Shown in pieces: positions 16,620-24,063 of a DNA stretch of 33,126 nt. The stretch covers positions 382-33,507 of the forward strand of contig NZ_JACCKA010000093.1 of NCBI RefSeq assembly GCF_013425525.1, read 5' to 3'. Every line of letters starts with the position of its first letter. Within the stretch, counting starts at the first letter, position 1. The translations under genes and the position numbers were made by a program. The notes beneath the pieces were generated by a model. It was not told the origin of the DNA and ran no database searches. It was given only the letters and a program-made list of their open reading frames with translations. The stretch comes from Luteimonas salinisoli. Its GTDB lineage: Bacteria; Pseudomonadota; Gammaproteobacteria; Xanthomonadales; Xanthomonadaceae.

Positions 16620-18188
16620 TCAGGCCGGCTCGACCACCACCGGGATCCTGCCGATCCGCGCCTGCCATTCGCGCGGACCGGTCCGGTGCACCGACTCGCC
16701 GGCCGAATCCACCGCCACCGTGACCGGCATGTCCTGCACGGTGAACTCGTAGATGGCCTCCATGCCCAGGTCCTCGAAAGCCACCACGCGCGCCGCCCTG
16801 ATCGCCTTGGACACGAGGTAGGCGGCGCCCCCGACCGCCATCAGGTAGACCGAACGGTGCTTCCTGATCGCCTCGATCGCCGTCGGGCCGCGTTCCGCCT
16901 TGCCGATCATCCCGAGCAAGCCGGTCTGCGCCAGCACCTGGTCGGTGAACTTGTCCATGCGGGTGGCGGTGGTGGGGCCGGCCGGGCCGACCGCCTCGTC
17001 GCGCACCGGATCGACCGGGCCGACGTAGTAGATGAAGCGGCCAGCGAAGTCGACCGGAAGCGGCTCGCCGCGGTCGAGCATGCCGACGATGCGCTTGTGC
17101 GCGGCGTCGCGGCCGGTCAGCAGCCTGCCGTTGAGCAGCAGCACCTCGCCGGGCTTCCAGCTCGCGACCTCGTCGCGGGTCACGCTGTCGAGGTCCACGC
17201 GGCGCCCCTTGGAGGCATCGTAGGTCAGCTTCGGCCAGTCCTCCAGCGACGGCGGCTCCAGCGCCACCGGGCCGGAGCCGTCGAGCACGAAGTGCGCGTG
17301 GCGGGTGGCCGCGCAGTTCGGGATCATCGCCACCGGCAGGTTGGCGGCATGGGTCGGGTAGTCGCGGATCTTGATGTCGAGCACCGTGGTCAGGCCGCCG
17401 AGGCCCTGTGCGCCGATGCCGAGCGCGTTGACCTTGTCGAAGAGTTCCAGGCGCAGCTCCTCGAGCCGGTTCGACGGCCCGCGCGCGCGCAGGTCGACGA
17501 TGTCGATCGGTTCCATCAGCGCCTCCTTGGCCAGCAGCATCGCCTTCTCGGCGGTGCCGCCGATGCCGATCCCGAGCATGCCCGGCGGACACCAGCCCGC
17601 GCCCATCGTCGGCACGGTCTTCAGCACCCAGTCGACGATCGAGTCGGACGGGTTGAGCATGGCGAACTTCGACTTCGCCTCGGAGCCGCCGCCCTTGGCG
17701 GCGACGATCACGTCGACGATGTTGCCGGGCACCACCGACACGTTGACCACCGCCGGCGTGTTGTCGCCGGTGTTGCGGCGACGGCCGGCCGGATCGGCCA
17801 GCACGCTGGCGCGCAGTTTGTTGTCCGGGTGGCCGTAGGCGCGGCGCACGCCTTCGTTGACCATGTCCTCCACCCCCATGGTCGCGTCCCAGCGCACGTC
17901 CATGCCGATCCTGAGGAACACGGTGACGATGCCGGTGTCCTGGCAGATCGGCCGGTGGCCCTCGGCGCACATCCGCGAGTTGATCAGGATCTGCGCCATC
18001 GCGTCCTTCGCCGCCGGGCTCTCCTCGCGCTCCCACGCCACGGCGAGATTGCGGATGTAGTCGACCGGGTGGTAGTAGCTGATGTACTGCAGGGCGTCGG
18101 CGACGCTCTGGATGAAGTCGTCCTGGCGGATGACGACGGGCTGGGGACTGATCACGGCGGCCTGCGGATTGGCGTGGGCAGCGGCCAT
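16620..18188 (-). CDS. Class I fumarate hydratase, [4Fe-4S] type
   Basis: A 522-residue iron-sulfur fumarase of the FumA/FumB type, interconverting fumarate and (S)-malate in the TCA cycle. The alpha and beta parts are fused in one chain. Cluster ligands are C82 (RPICQDTGI), C200 (GAGWCPPGM) and C292 (IPNCAATRH), with spacing close to characterised class I enzymes. GDNTPAVVNVS, GGGSEAKSKFAMLNPSDS and the C-terminal AGPTTATRMDKF and EAIYEF motifs are also present. ATG 18188 is used because the upstream extension is arginine-rich shadow sequence. The labile cluster makes it sensitive to superoxide. It is divergent from the ECF41 sigma gene across 256 bp. Confidence 0.92.
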   Translation of the reverse strand: MAAAHANPQAAVISPQPVVIRQDDFIQSVADALQYISYYHPVDYIRNLAVAWEREESPAAKDAMAQILINSRMCAEGHRPICQDTGIVTVFLRIGMDVRWDATMGVEDMVNEGVRRAYGHPDNKLRASVLADPAGRRRNTGDNTPAVVNVSVVPGNIVDVIVAAKGGGSEAKSKFAMLNPSDSIVDWVLKTVPTMGAGWCPPGMLGIGIGGTAEKAMLLAKEALMEPIDIVDLRARGPSNRLEELRLELFDKVNALGIGAQGLGGLTTVLDIKIRDYPTHAANLPVAMIPNCAATRHAHFVLDGSGPVALEPPSLEDWPKLTYDASKGRRVDLDSVTRDEVASWKPGEVLLLNGRLLTGRDAAHKRIVGMLDRGEPLPVDFAGRFIYYVGPVDPVRDEAVGPAGPTTATRMDKFTDQVLAQTGLLGMIGKAERGPTAIEAIRKHRSVYLMAVGGAAYLVSKAIRAARVVAFEDLGMEAIYEFTVQDMPVTVAVDSAGESVHRTGPREWQARIGRIPVVVEPA

Positions 18189-18325
18189 TTTACCGCAGCG
18201 CACAACGCCCCGGCCCCGGAACCACGCTGTCCGACCGTCGCCCCGGCGACGCCGGGATCCTGGGGCTCGACGCTTGCGGCCCCGGTGCACCCGACAGCAT
18301 GCTCAACAGCTGCCGCGGGCGTCGA

Positions 18326-18362
18326 CCTGGTGCGGGTGGCGAGCAACGTTCCAGGCACCAGG
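18326..18362. promoter_or_regulatory. Inverted repeat in the fumarase/ECF41 intergenic region
   Basis: CCTGGTGC (18326-18333) and GCACCAGG (18355-18362) are perfect 8-bp inverted copies separated by 21 nt, within the 256-bp divergent region and 47 bp before the ECF41 promoter. The spacing of about 29 bp centre to centre is close to three helical turns, so this could be an operator. No known regulator motif is recognised. Confidence 0.3.
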
Positions 18363-18408
18363 CTCTTCGCCGAGCCGCGAAACTGCGCCCCGGCCCGCTT
18401 CCTGTCGC

Positions 18409-18435
18409 TGTCACGCCCGCGCGCTCCCGAACGTC
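18409..18435 (+). promoter_or_regulatory. ECF41-type promoter of the sigma gene
   Basis: TGTCACG (18409-18415), a 16-nt spacer and CGTC (18432-18435). This is the published ECF41 consensus (TGTCACA-N16-CGTC) with one change. The same arrangement precedes the AhpD-like gene. The CGTC lies only 10 nt before the sigma ATG, so transcription would begin at or within a few bases of the start codon. Confidence 0.75.
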
Positions 18436-18444
18436 CACCCGAGC

Positions 18445-19308
18445 ATGAGTCCACACGACCAGACCTTCGAGACCCATCGCCCGCGCCTGCTGGCCCTCGC
18501 CTACCGGATGCTCGGCACGCGCGCCGACGCCGAGGACGCGGTGCAGGACGCCTGGCTGCGCTGGCGCCAGGCCGACCACGCCGCGGTGCGCGACCCGGCC
18601 GGGTGGCTGGTCGCCGCCGTCACCCGGCTCGGCATCGACCGGCTGCGCCTGGCGCGGACCGCGCGCACCGACTATGTCGGCCCGTGGCTGCCGGAACCGC
18701 TCACCATCGACGACTCGCCCGGCCCCGCCGGCCGCGCCGAGATCGCCGAACAGGTGTCGCTGGCCTTCCTCGCGCTGCTCGAGCGCCTGGGCCCGGAGGA
18801 GCGCGCGGCGTTCCTGCTGCGGGAGGTGTTCGACTACGACTATGCGCGCATCGCGGCCATGCTCGGCCATGGCGAGGCCAACTGCCGGCAGATGGTGCAC
18901 CGGGCCCGGCAACGCGTGCAGGCCGGCCGCGCCCGCTTTCCCGACGTCGCGCCCGAGCGTCATCGGGAACTGCTCGAGCGCTTCGTCCAGGCCTCGGCCA
19001 GCGGCGATCGCGAGGCGATCATGGGGCTGCTGCATGCCGACGCGCGCCTGCTTTCGGACGGCGGCGGCAAGGCCGTCGCGGCGCTGCGGCCGCTGCAGGG
19101 CGCCGAGCGGATCGCCCGGCTGTACTGGGCGGCGGCACGACGCGTCCCCGCGGCCGCGCATTGGCGGATCGGAAACGTGAACGGCGAACCGGCCGGGCTG
19201 CGCTTCCTGCATGGCCGGCTGCAGATGATCACCATGATCGTCAGCGACGGCGACCGCATCGTGGAGGTGCTCAACCAGATGAATCCGGACAAGCTGCGCC
19301 TGCATTGA
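18445..19308 (+). CDS. ECF41-type RNA polymerase sigma factor (SigJ-like)
   Basis: A 287-residue ECF sigma factor with a C-terminal SnoaL-like extension. Region 2 (about 8-70) contains FETHRPRLLALAYRMLG. The linker has WLPEP (81-85). Region 4 (about 105-160) includes LGPEERAAFLLREVFDYDYARIAAMLG. The extension (about 175-287) has DGGGK (205-209) and NPDK (280-283). WLPEP, DGGGK and NPDK are the hallmarks of group ECF41, where the extension, not a separate anti-sigma factor, controls activity. The neighbour is an AhpD/carboxymuconolactone decarboxylase protein, the usual ECF41 partner. ATG 18445 directly precedes the conserved region. It is probably autoregulated from the promoter at 18409-18435. 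Confidence 0.92.
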   Translation: MSPHDQTFETHRPRLLALAYRMLGTRADAEDAVQDAWLRWRQADHAAVRDPAGWLVAAVTRLGIDRLRLARTARTDYVGPWLPEPLTIDDSPGPAGRAEIAEQVSLAFLALLERLGPEERAAFLLREVFDYDYARIAAMLGHGEANCRQMVHRARQRVQAGRARFPDVAPERHRELLERFVQASASGDREAIMGLLHADARLLSDGGGKAVAALRPLQGAERIARLYWAAARRVPAAAHWRIGNVNGEPAGLRFLHGRLQMITMIVSDGDRIVEVLNQMNPDKLRLH

Positions 19309-19315
19309 CCGCGGG

Positions 19316-19342
19316 TGTCACGCCCGCGCTCGCCGGCCCGTC
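19316..19342 (+). promoter_or_regulatory. ECF41-type promoter of the AhpD-like gene
   Basis: TGTCACG (19316-19322), a 16-nt spacer and CGTC (19339-19342). It shares its first 14 bases with the promoter before the sigma gene and has identical spacing. It starts 8 nt after the sigma stop codon, so the AhpD-like gene can be transcribed separately by the sigma factor. Confidence 0.78.
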
Positions 19343-19353
19343 CTCGCGGTGAA

Positions 19354-19370
19354 GCGGCCACGGTGGCCGC
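19354..19370 (+). promoter_or_regulatory. Leader hairpin of the AhpD-like gene
   Basis: GCGGCCAC and GTGGCCGC (19354-19361 and 19363-19370) are perfect inverted copies around one base. They lie between the predicted transcription start and the GGAG ribosome binding site (19378-19381). It may stabilise the leader or be an operator; a true one-base loop would need the innermost pairs to open. Confidence 0.4.
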
Positions 19371-19386
19371 GCTTTCCGGAGCTCCC

Positions 19387-19830
19387 ATGTCGCAACGACC
19401 ACGCATCCCCTATCCGAAGCTCGCCCCGAAGGCCTTCCGCGCCATGCTCGCGCTCGCCGAGTCCCTGCGCGAGAGCCGGCTCGGCCCGGGCCTGTCCGGA
19501 CTGGTGAAGATGCGCGTCTCGCAGATCAACGGCTGCGCCTACTGCCTGGACATGCACGCCCGCGAGCTGCGCGAGGCAGGCGAGGAGCAGCGCCGGCTCG
19601 ACACGCTGGCCGGCTGGCGCGAGAGCCGCCTGTTCGACGCCCGCGAGCGGGCCGCGCTCGGCTGGGCGGAGTCGCTGACCCGCATCGAGACCAGCGGCGC
19701 CGCAGACGCCGACTATGCGCCGCTGCTCGAGCACTTCGACGAGACCGCGATCGCCGAGCTGACCTTCCTCGCGGTGGAGATCAACGGCTGGAACCGTCTC
19801 GCGGTCGGGCTGCGTACGCCATTGCCCTGA
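19387..19830 (+). CDS. AhpD-like (carboxymuconolactone decarboxylase family) protein
   Basis: A 147-residue all-helical protein of the AhpD-like family. The redox centre is C50-A-Y-C53 followed by H57 (NGCAYCLDMHARELREAGEE), the arrangement used for peroxidase or disulfide reductase activity. Members act as alkyl-hydroperoxide reductase partners or stand-alone peroxidases. GGAG is 5 nt before ATG 19387. It sits 78 bp behind the ECF41 sigma gene with its own matching promoter, so it is the likely main target of that sigma factor. The in vivo substrate is unknown. Confidence 0.9.
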   Translation: MSQRPRIPYPKLAPKAFRAMLALAESLRESRLGPGLSGLVKMRVSQINGCAYCLDMHARELREAGEEQRRLDTLAGWRESRLFDARERAALGWAESLTRIETSGAADADYAPLLEHFDETAIAELTFLAVEINGWNRLAVGLRTPLP

Positions 19831-19833
19831 CCC

Positions 19834-19849
19834 GGGCGGCATGCCGCCC
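19834..19849. terminator. Palindrome directly after the AhpD-like gene
   Basis: GGGCGGCATGCCGCCC is a perfect 16-bp palindrome starting 3 nt after the stop codon. Its core GGCGGCATGCCGCC also occurs at 3590-3603. There is no T-tract, so it may be a 3'-end protecting hairpin or a small repeat. Confidence 0.4.
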
Positions 19850-19871
19850 CGGATGCGTTCACGCGCCCGCC

Positions 19872-19975
19872 TGAAGGAGCGCGCCAGGTGCGAAGGCCGG
19901 CGTGGTGGGCGCCCACCCCGACGAAGCCTCGCGCGGCGTTCGCGGCCATGGACCGGCCCCGCGATGGGGCGAACG
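19872..19975. repeat. Degenerate GTAGGAGC-type repeat pair
   Basis: AAGGAGCGCGCCAGGTGCGA and, about 60 nt on, GCGTTCGCGGCCATGGACCG (from 19937) keep the order of the GTAGGAGC pairs at 28718 and 29714, including the AAGGCCGGCGTG linker. The GTAG ends are lost. It lies between the convergent AhpD-like and ATPase genes and probably is an old, decayed copy. Confidence 0.5.
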
Positions 19976-19980
19976 TGGGA

Positions 19981-21090
19981 TCAACCGTCCAGCCGCCGCC
20001 CGCTCTCCGGGTCGAAGAAATGCAGTCGCCCCCGTGCCGCGCGCAGCGGCAGCGCGGTGCCGGGCTCGGGCAGCTCGCCCGGCGGCAGCCGCGCGACCAG
20101 GGCATGGGTGCCCAGGGTCATGTTGACGAAGACCTCGTTGCCGACCGGCTCGACCACGTCCACCGCCGGCGCGAAAACCTCCACGTGCCCTTCCGTGGCG
20201 TCCGCTTCGCCGTCCCCACCCCGCAACAGGTGCTCGGGGCGGATCCCGAGGTCCACTCGCGTTCCGAATCGAGCCTCGGGCACATCGCCGGCGGGCAGCG
20301 GCAGACGCGCCCCCTCGTCCAGCCGCAGCGCCGGGCCATCCTCGCGCACCAGGGTGCCGCGCAGCACGTTCATCGCCGGGCTGCCGAGGAAGGTGGCGAC
20401 GAACAGGTTGGCCGGCCGCTCGTAGAGCGCCATCGGCGCGTCGATCTGCTGGATGCGCCCGCGGTCGAGCACCACGATGCGCTGGCCCAGGGTCATCGCC
20501 TCGATCTGGTCGTGGGTCACGTAGACCATGGTCGCGCCGAGGCGGCGATGCAGGCGCGCGATCTCCACCCGCATCGACATGCGCAGCTTGGCGTCGAGGT
20601 TGGACAACGGCTCGTCGAGGAGGAACACCTGCGGCTGCCGCACCAGCGCCCGTCCCAGCGCCACGCGCTGGCGCTGTCCGCCCGACAGCGCCGCCGGGCG
20701 GCGCTGCAGCAGCGCCTCCAGCTCCAGGAGGCGGGCGGCATCGTCCACGCGCGCGGCCACCGTCGCGCGGTCGTGCCCGCGCAGCTTCAGCCCGAATGCC
20801 AGGTTCTCGGCCACCGTCATGTGCGGGTACAGGGCGTAGCTCTGGAACACCATGGCGATGTCGCGATCCTTCGGCGCCATGTCGTTCACCACCCGCTCGC
20901 CGATGCGCAGGGTACCGGCGCTCACCGCCTCCAGGCCCGCGATCATCCGCAGCAGCGTGGACTTGCCGCAGCCCGAGGGACCGACCAGCACCAGCAGTTC
21001 GCCATCGGCGACTTCGAAGCTGGCTTCCTCGACGGCGACGAAACCGTCCGGATAGACCTTGCGCACTCGCTCCAGCTGGACTGCGGCCAT
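19981..21090 (-). CDS. Sugar ABC transporter ATP-binding protein (MalK/UgpC/MsmK type)
   Basis: A 369-residue ATPase of the carbohydrate-uptake CUT1 class. It has Walker A GPSGCGKST (37-45), Q-loop VFQSYALYPHMTV (81-93), signature LSGGQ (135-139), Walker B VFLLDEP (155-161) and H-loop YVTHDQ. A C-terminal TOBE/OB regulatory domain follows, with IRPEHL. ATG 21090 is chosen because GGAGG lies 7 nt before it; the frame extends to GTG 21102. No permease or binding protein is nearby, so it probably energises sugar permeases encoded elsewhere, as shared MsmK-type ATPases do. It is divergent from the beta-glucosidase gene and may share its control region. Confidence 0.9.
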   Translation of the reverse strand: MAAVQLERVRKVYPDGFVAVEEASFEVADGELLVLVGPSGCGKSTLLRMIAGLEAVSAGTLRIGERVVNDMAPKDRDIAMVFQSYALYPHMTVAENLAFGLKLRGHDRATVAARVDDAARLLELEALLQRRPAALSGGQRQRVALGRALVRQPQVFLLDEPLSNLDAKLRMSMRVEIARLHRRLGATMVYVTHDQIEAMTLGQRIVVLDRGRIQQIDAPMALYERPANLFVATFLGSPAMNVLRGTLVREDGPALRLDEGARLPLPAGDVPEARFGTRVDLGIRPEHLLRGGDGEADATEGHVEVFAPAVDVVEPVGNEVFVNMTLGTHALVARLPPGELPEPGTALPLRAARGRLHFFDPESGRRLDG

Positions 21091-21165
21091 TCGCCCCTCC
21101 ACGTGGTGCCCACGTTTTTCCGGACAGCATGGGGATGCGTCCGGCCCGATCCGCGACGGCGGACG

Positions 21166-21195
21166 ATGACACTCGCTCGACGCTTGCGGTATTCT
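21166..21195 (+). promoter_or_regulatory. Predicted sigma-70-like promoter of the beta-glucosidase/zwf block
   Basis: ATGACA (21166-21171), 18-bp spacer, TATTCT (21190-21195). It stands out in an otherwise very GC-rich context. A start near 21202 would leave a leader of about 44 nt with GGAGGAA before ATG 21246. Predicted by eye, not proven. Confidence 0.5.
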
Positions 21196-21199
21196 GCCA

Positions 21200-21213
21200 T
21201 GTAATCGTTTACA
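21200..21213. promoter_or_regulatory. LacI-family-type operator palindrome
   Basis: TGTAATCGTTTACA has a central CG and pairs in six of seven half-site positions. This is the form typical of LacI/GalR-family operators (such as TGTAAACGTTTACA). It lies directly over the predicted transcription start, the usual position for repression. No LacI-type regulator gene is in the window. Confidence 0.65.
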
Positions 21214-21245
21214 TACACGCAGATGGCAGCTGGAGGAAGGGCAAG

Positions 21246-22616
21246 ATGAGCCAGACGGGCAAGGATTTCCGGTTTCCGGAGGGGTTCCTGTGGGGCGCGG
21301 CCACCGCCGCCCACCAGATCGAGGGTTCGCCCCTGGCGGACGGCGCCGGGCCGAGCATCTGGACCCGCTTCGCCCATACCCCCGGAATGACCCACAACGG
21401 CGACACCGGCGACGTCGCCTGCGACCACTACCGCCGCTGGCGGCAGGACGTGGCGCTGATGCGCGAGCTCGGCCTGAAGGCCTACCGCTTCAGCGTGTCG
21501 TGGTCGCGGATCCTGCCCGAGGGCACCGGGCGGGTGAACCAGTCCGGCCTGGATTTCTACTCGCGGCTGGTCGACGCCCTGCTCGAGAGCGGCATCGAGC
21601 CGCTGCTCACCCTGTACCACTGGGACCTGCCGGCCGCCCTCGACGATCGCGGCGGCTGGCTCAACCGCGACAGCGCCGACTGGTTCGCCGAATACGGCAG
21701 TGTGCTCTACCGCGCCCTCGACGGCCGGGTGAAGAAGTGGGTCACCCTCAACGAACCCTGGGTGGTCACCGACGGCGGCTACCTGCACGGCGCATTGGCA
21801 CCGGGCCACCGCAGCCGCTACGAGGCGCCGATCGCCTCGCACAACCTGATGCGCGCCCACGGCGCGGCGGTGCAGGCCTATCGCGCCGACGGCGCCCACG
21901 AGATCGGGCTGGTGGTGAACATCGAGCCGAAGTACCCGGCCAGCGACGGCGCCGAGGACGCCGGGGCGGTGGCGCGCGCGCATGCCTACATGAACGAGCA
22001 GTACCTGCACCCGGCGATGCTCGGCCGCTACCCGGAACGGATGCGCGAGATCTTCGGCGACGCCTGGCCGGAGTGGCCGCAGGCCGACTTCGAGCTGATC
22101 CGCCAGCCGCTCGACTTCGTCGGCATCAACTACTACACCCGCAGCGTCACCCGTGCCGACGACAGCTATCCGCTCCGGGCCGGGGCGGTGCGCCAGCCGC
22201 TGGGCACCTATACCGAAACCGGCTGGGAGGTATTCCCGCAGGGACTGACCGACCTGCTGCTCTGGTTCAAGGACACCTATGGCGACACCCCGGTGTACGT
22301 CACCGAGAACGGCGCCGCCTTCTTCGACCCGCCGGTGGCCGAGGACGACCGTATCCGCGACCCGCTGCGCACCGCCTACCTGCGCAAGCACCTGCGTGCC
22401 ATCCACGAGGCGATCGAGGCCGGGGTGGACGTGCGCGGTTACATGGTCTGGTCCCTGCTGGACAACCTGGAGTGGTCGTTGGGGTATTCCAAGCGCTTTG
22501 GTATCGTTCATGTAAATTACGAAACCCAGCAGCGCACCCCCAAGGACAGTGCGCGCTGGTATGGTCGCGTGATCGCCAGCCACGGCAGCAGCCTGGCGGA
22601 CCCGCTACCCGACTGA
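21246..22616 (+). CDS. GH1 beta-glucosidase
   Basis: A 456-residue glycoside hydrolase family 1 retaining beta-glucosidase. The acid/base is E170 in TLNEPW and the nucleophile E354 in YVTENGA. The start (FRFPEGFLWGAATAAHQIEG) and the aglycone-site end (WSLLDNLEWSLGYSKRFGIVHVNY) are classical. There is no signal peptide, so it acts in the cytoplasm on imported cellobiose or other beta-glucosides. GGAGGAA stands about 7 nt before ATG 21246. It is first in a plus-strand block, with 22 bp to zwf, so released glucose can enter the Entner-Doudoroff pathway directly. Its last 50 nt of conserved coding sequence use unusually AT-rich codons (see the element at 22479-22521). Confidence 0.95.
   Translation: MSQTGKDFRFPEGFLWGAATAAHQIEGSPLADGAGPSIWTRFAHTPGMTHNGDTGDVACDHYRRWRQDVALMRELGLKAYRFSVSWSRILPEGTGRVNQSGLDFYSRLVDALLESGIEPLLTLYHWDLPAALDDRGGWLNRDSADWFAEYGSVLYRALDGRVKKWVTLNEPWVVTDGGYLHGALAPGHRSRYEAPIASHNLMRAHGAAVQAYRADGAHEIGLVVNIEPKYPASDGAEDAGAVARAHAYMNEQYLHPAMLGRYPERMREIFGDAWPEWPQADFELIRQPLDFVGINYYTRSVTRADDSYPLRAGAVRQPLGTYTETGWEVFPQGLTDLLLWFKDTYGDTPVYVTENGAAFFDPPVAEDDRIRDPLRTAYLRKHLRAIHEAIEAGVDVRGYMVWSLLDNLEWSLGYSKRFGIVHVNYETQQRTPKDSARWYGRVIASHGSSLADPLPD
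22479..22521 (+). promoter_or_regulatory. Possible internal promoter for zwf within the GH1 gene end
   Basis: TTGGGG (22479-22484), 17-bp spacer, TATCGT (22502-22507), followed by the AT-rich near-palindrome TGTAAATTACG (22511-22521). Here the GH1 codons include TTG, TAT, TTT, GGT, GTT, GTA and AAT, which neighbouring sequence avoids. A regulatory signal embedded in coding sequence would explain this. The hexamers match the consensus only partly. Confidence 0.35.
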
Positions 22617-22638
22617 GACCAACCCCACCGGAGTAGCG

Positions 22639-24063
22639 ATGCACGACACCCTGCTGCTGTTCGGCGCCACCGGCGACCTCGCCCAGCGCTATCTGTTCCC
22701 ATCGCTGTTCCACCTGCTCCGCGACCACCGCCTGCCGGACTCGTTCCGGGTGATCGCGGTGGGCCGCAGCGATCACGACGACGAGGACTTCCGCGCCTGG
22801 CTGCGGCAGCGCCTGGACGACGGCGACCAGCGCGATGCCGAGGCGCTCGAGGACCTGCTGCGCCGCACGGTCTACCACGCGCTCGACCTCAACGACGCCG
22901 ACGCCATGGCGGCCGCCCTGTCGCGCTACGCCGACCGCCCGGCGGTGAGCTACCTGTCGATCCCGCCCAACCTGTTCGAACCGGCCTGTCTCGGTCTCAA
23001 GGCCGCCGGGCTGCTCGAGGACCCTTCGCGCCTGGTGCTGGAAAAGCCGATCGGCCACGACCTCGCGTCGGCGCGCGGAATCAACGCCACCCTGCGCGCC
23101 AACCTCGACGAGTCGCGGATCTTCCGCATCGACCATTACCTGGGCAAGGCGCCGGTGCAGAACCTGCTGGCGCTGCGCTTCGGCAATACCCTGCTCGAGG
23201 GCGTGTGGGAGCGGCGCTGGATCGAGTCGGTGGACATCATCGTCGCCGAGACCGCCGGGGTCGACGGCCGCGAGGGCTACTACGCCGGCTACGGCGCGCT
23301 GCGCGACATGGTGCAGAACCACATGCTGCAGTTGCTCGCGCTGATCGCGATGGAGCCGCCGTCGACGCTGGACGCCGACAGCATCCGCGACGAGAAGCGC
23401 AAGGTGTTGCGTGCGCTGCGGCCGATGACCACCGCCGACGCGGCCCGCGACAGCGTGCGCGGGCGCTACGGCGACGGCGTGGTCGACGGCCAGGCGGTCA
23501 AGGGCTTCCGCCACGAGAGCGACGTGGAGACCTTCGTCGCGCTGCGCGCCTGGATCGACAACTGGCGCTGGGCCGGGGTGCCGTTCCGCCTGGTCACCGG
23601 CAAGCGTATGCCCGCACGCGCCACCGAGGTGGTGGTGTCGTTCCGGCCGGTTTCGCACTGGCTGTTCGAGCGCCCCAGCGCCGAACGCGCGCGGTCCAAC
23701 CGCCTGCGCATGCGCCTGCAGCCGGAGGAGACCATCGAGCTCGGGCTGATGGGCAGCCTGGCCGCGCCGGAATGGGGCGCCACCGAGCTGCAGCCGATGT
23801 CGCTTGACCTGACCATGTCGCCCACGCCCAAGCGCCGCATCGCCTACGAGCGGCTGATGGTCGACGCGCTCAAGGGCGACCAGACCCTGTTCGTCCGCGA
23901 CGACGAGGTCGAGGCCGCGTGGCGCTGGATCGACAGCGTCAGCGACGCCTGGCAGGCGGCGGGCGTCGCCACCCGTCCCTATCCCGCCGGATCGTGGGGC
24001 CCCGCCGAGGCGGCGGAATTCCTGCCCGGCACGCTCTCCGGCAACGGCGGGCGCCGACCGTGA
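22639..24063 (+). CDS. zwf: Glucose-6-phosphate 1-dehydrogenase
   Basis: A 474-residue enzyme oxidising glucose 6-phosphate to 6-phosphogluconolactone with NADP+ or NAD+, the entry step to the Entner-Doudoroff and pentose phosphate routes. It shows the Rossmann loop GATGDLA (9-15), the EKPIGHD motif (135-141), the substrate-binding RIDHYLGK (163-170) and the catalytic histidine H228 in RDMVQNHMLQ. GGAG lies 5 nt before ATG. The gene follows GH1 by 22 bp, and its stop overlaps the glucokinase start (GTGA at 24060-24063). Length is slightly below the usual 480-500, but all catalytic motifs are present. Confidence 0.95.
   Translation: MHDTLLLFGATGDLAQRYLFPSLFHLLRDHRLPDSFRVIAVGRSDHDDEDFRAWLRQRLDDGDQRDAEALEDLLRRTVYHALDLNDADAMAAALSRYADRPAVSYLSIPPNLFEPACLGLKAAGLLEDPSRLVLEKPIGHDLASARGINATLRANLDESRIFRIDHYLGKAPVQNLLALRFGNTLLEGVWERRWIESVDIIVAETAGVDGREGYYAGYGALRDMVQNHMLQLLALIAMEPPSTLDADSIRDEKRKVLRALRPMTTADAARDSVRGRYGDGVVDGQAVKGFRHESDVETFVALRAWIDNWRWAGVPFRLVTGKRMPARATEVVVSFRPVSHWLFERPSAERARSNRLRMRLQPEETIELGLMGSLAAPEWGATELQPMSLDLTMSPTPKRRIAYERLMVDALKGDQTLFVRDDEVEAAWRWIDSVSDAWQAAGVATRPYPAGSWGPAEAAEFLPGTLSGNGGRRP

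Noticed and set aside
22511..22521. HexR-type operator before zwf
   Set aside because: TGTAAATTACG lacks the length and symmetry of the known HexR site (two TGTAAT-like halves over about 15-17 bp), so only a general AT-rich palindrome is claimed.
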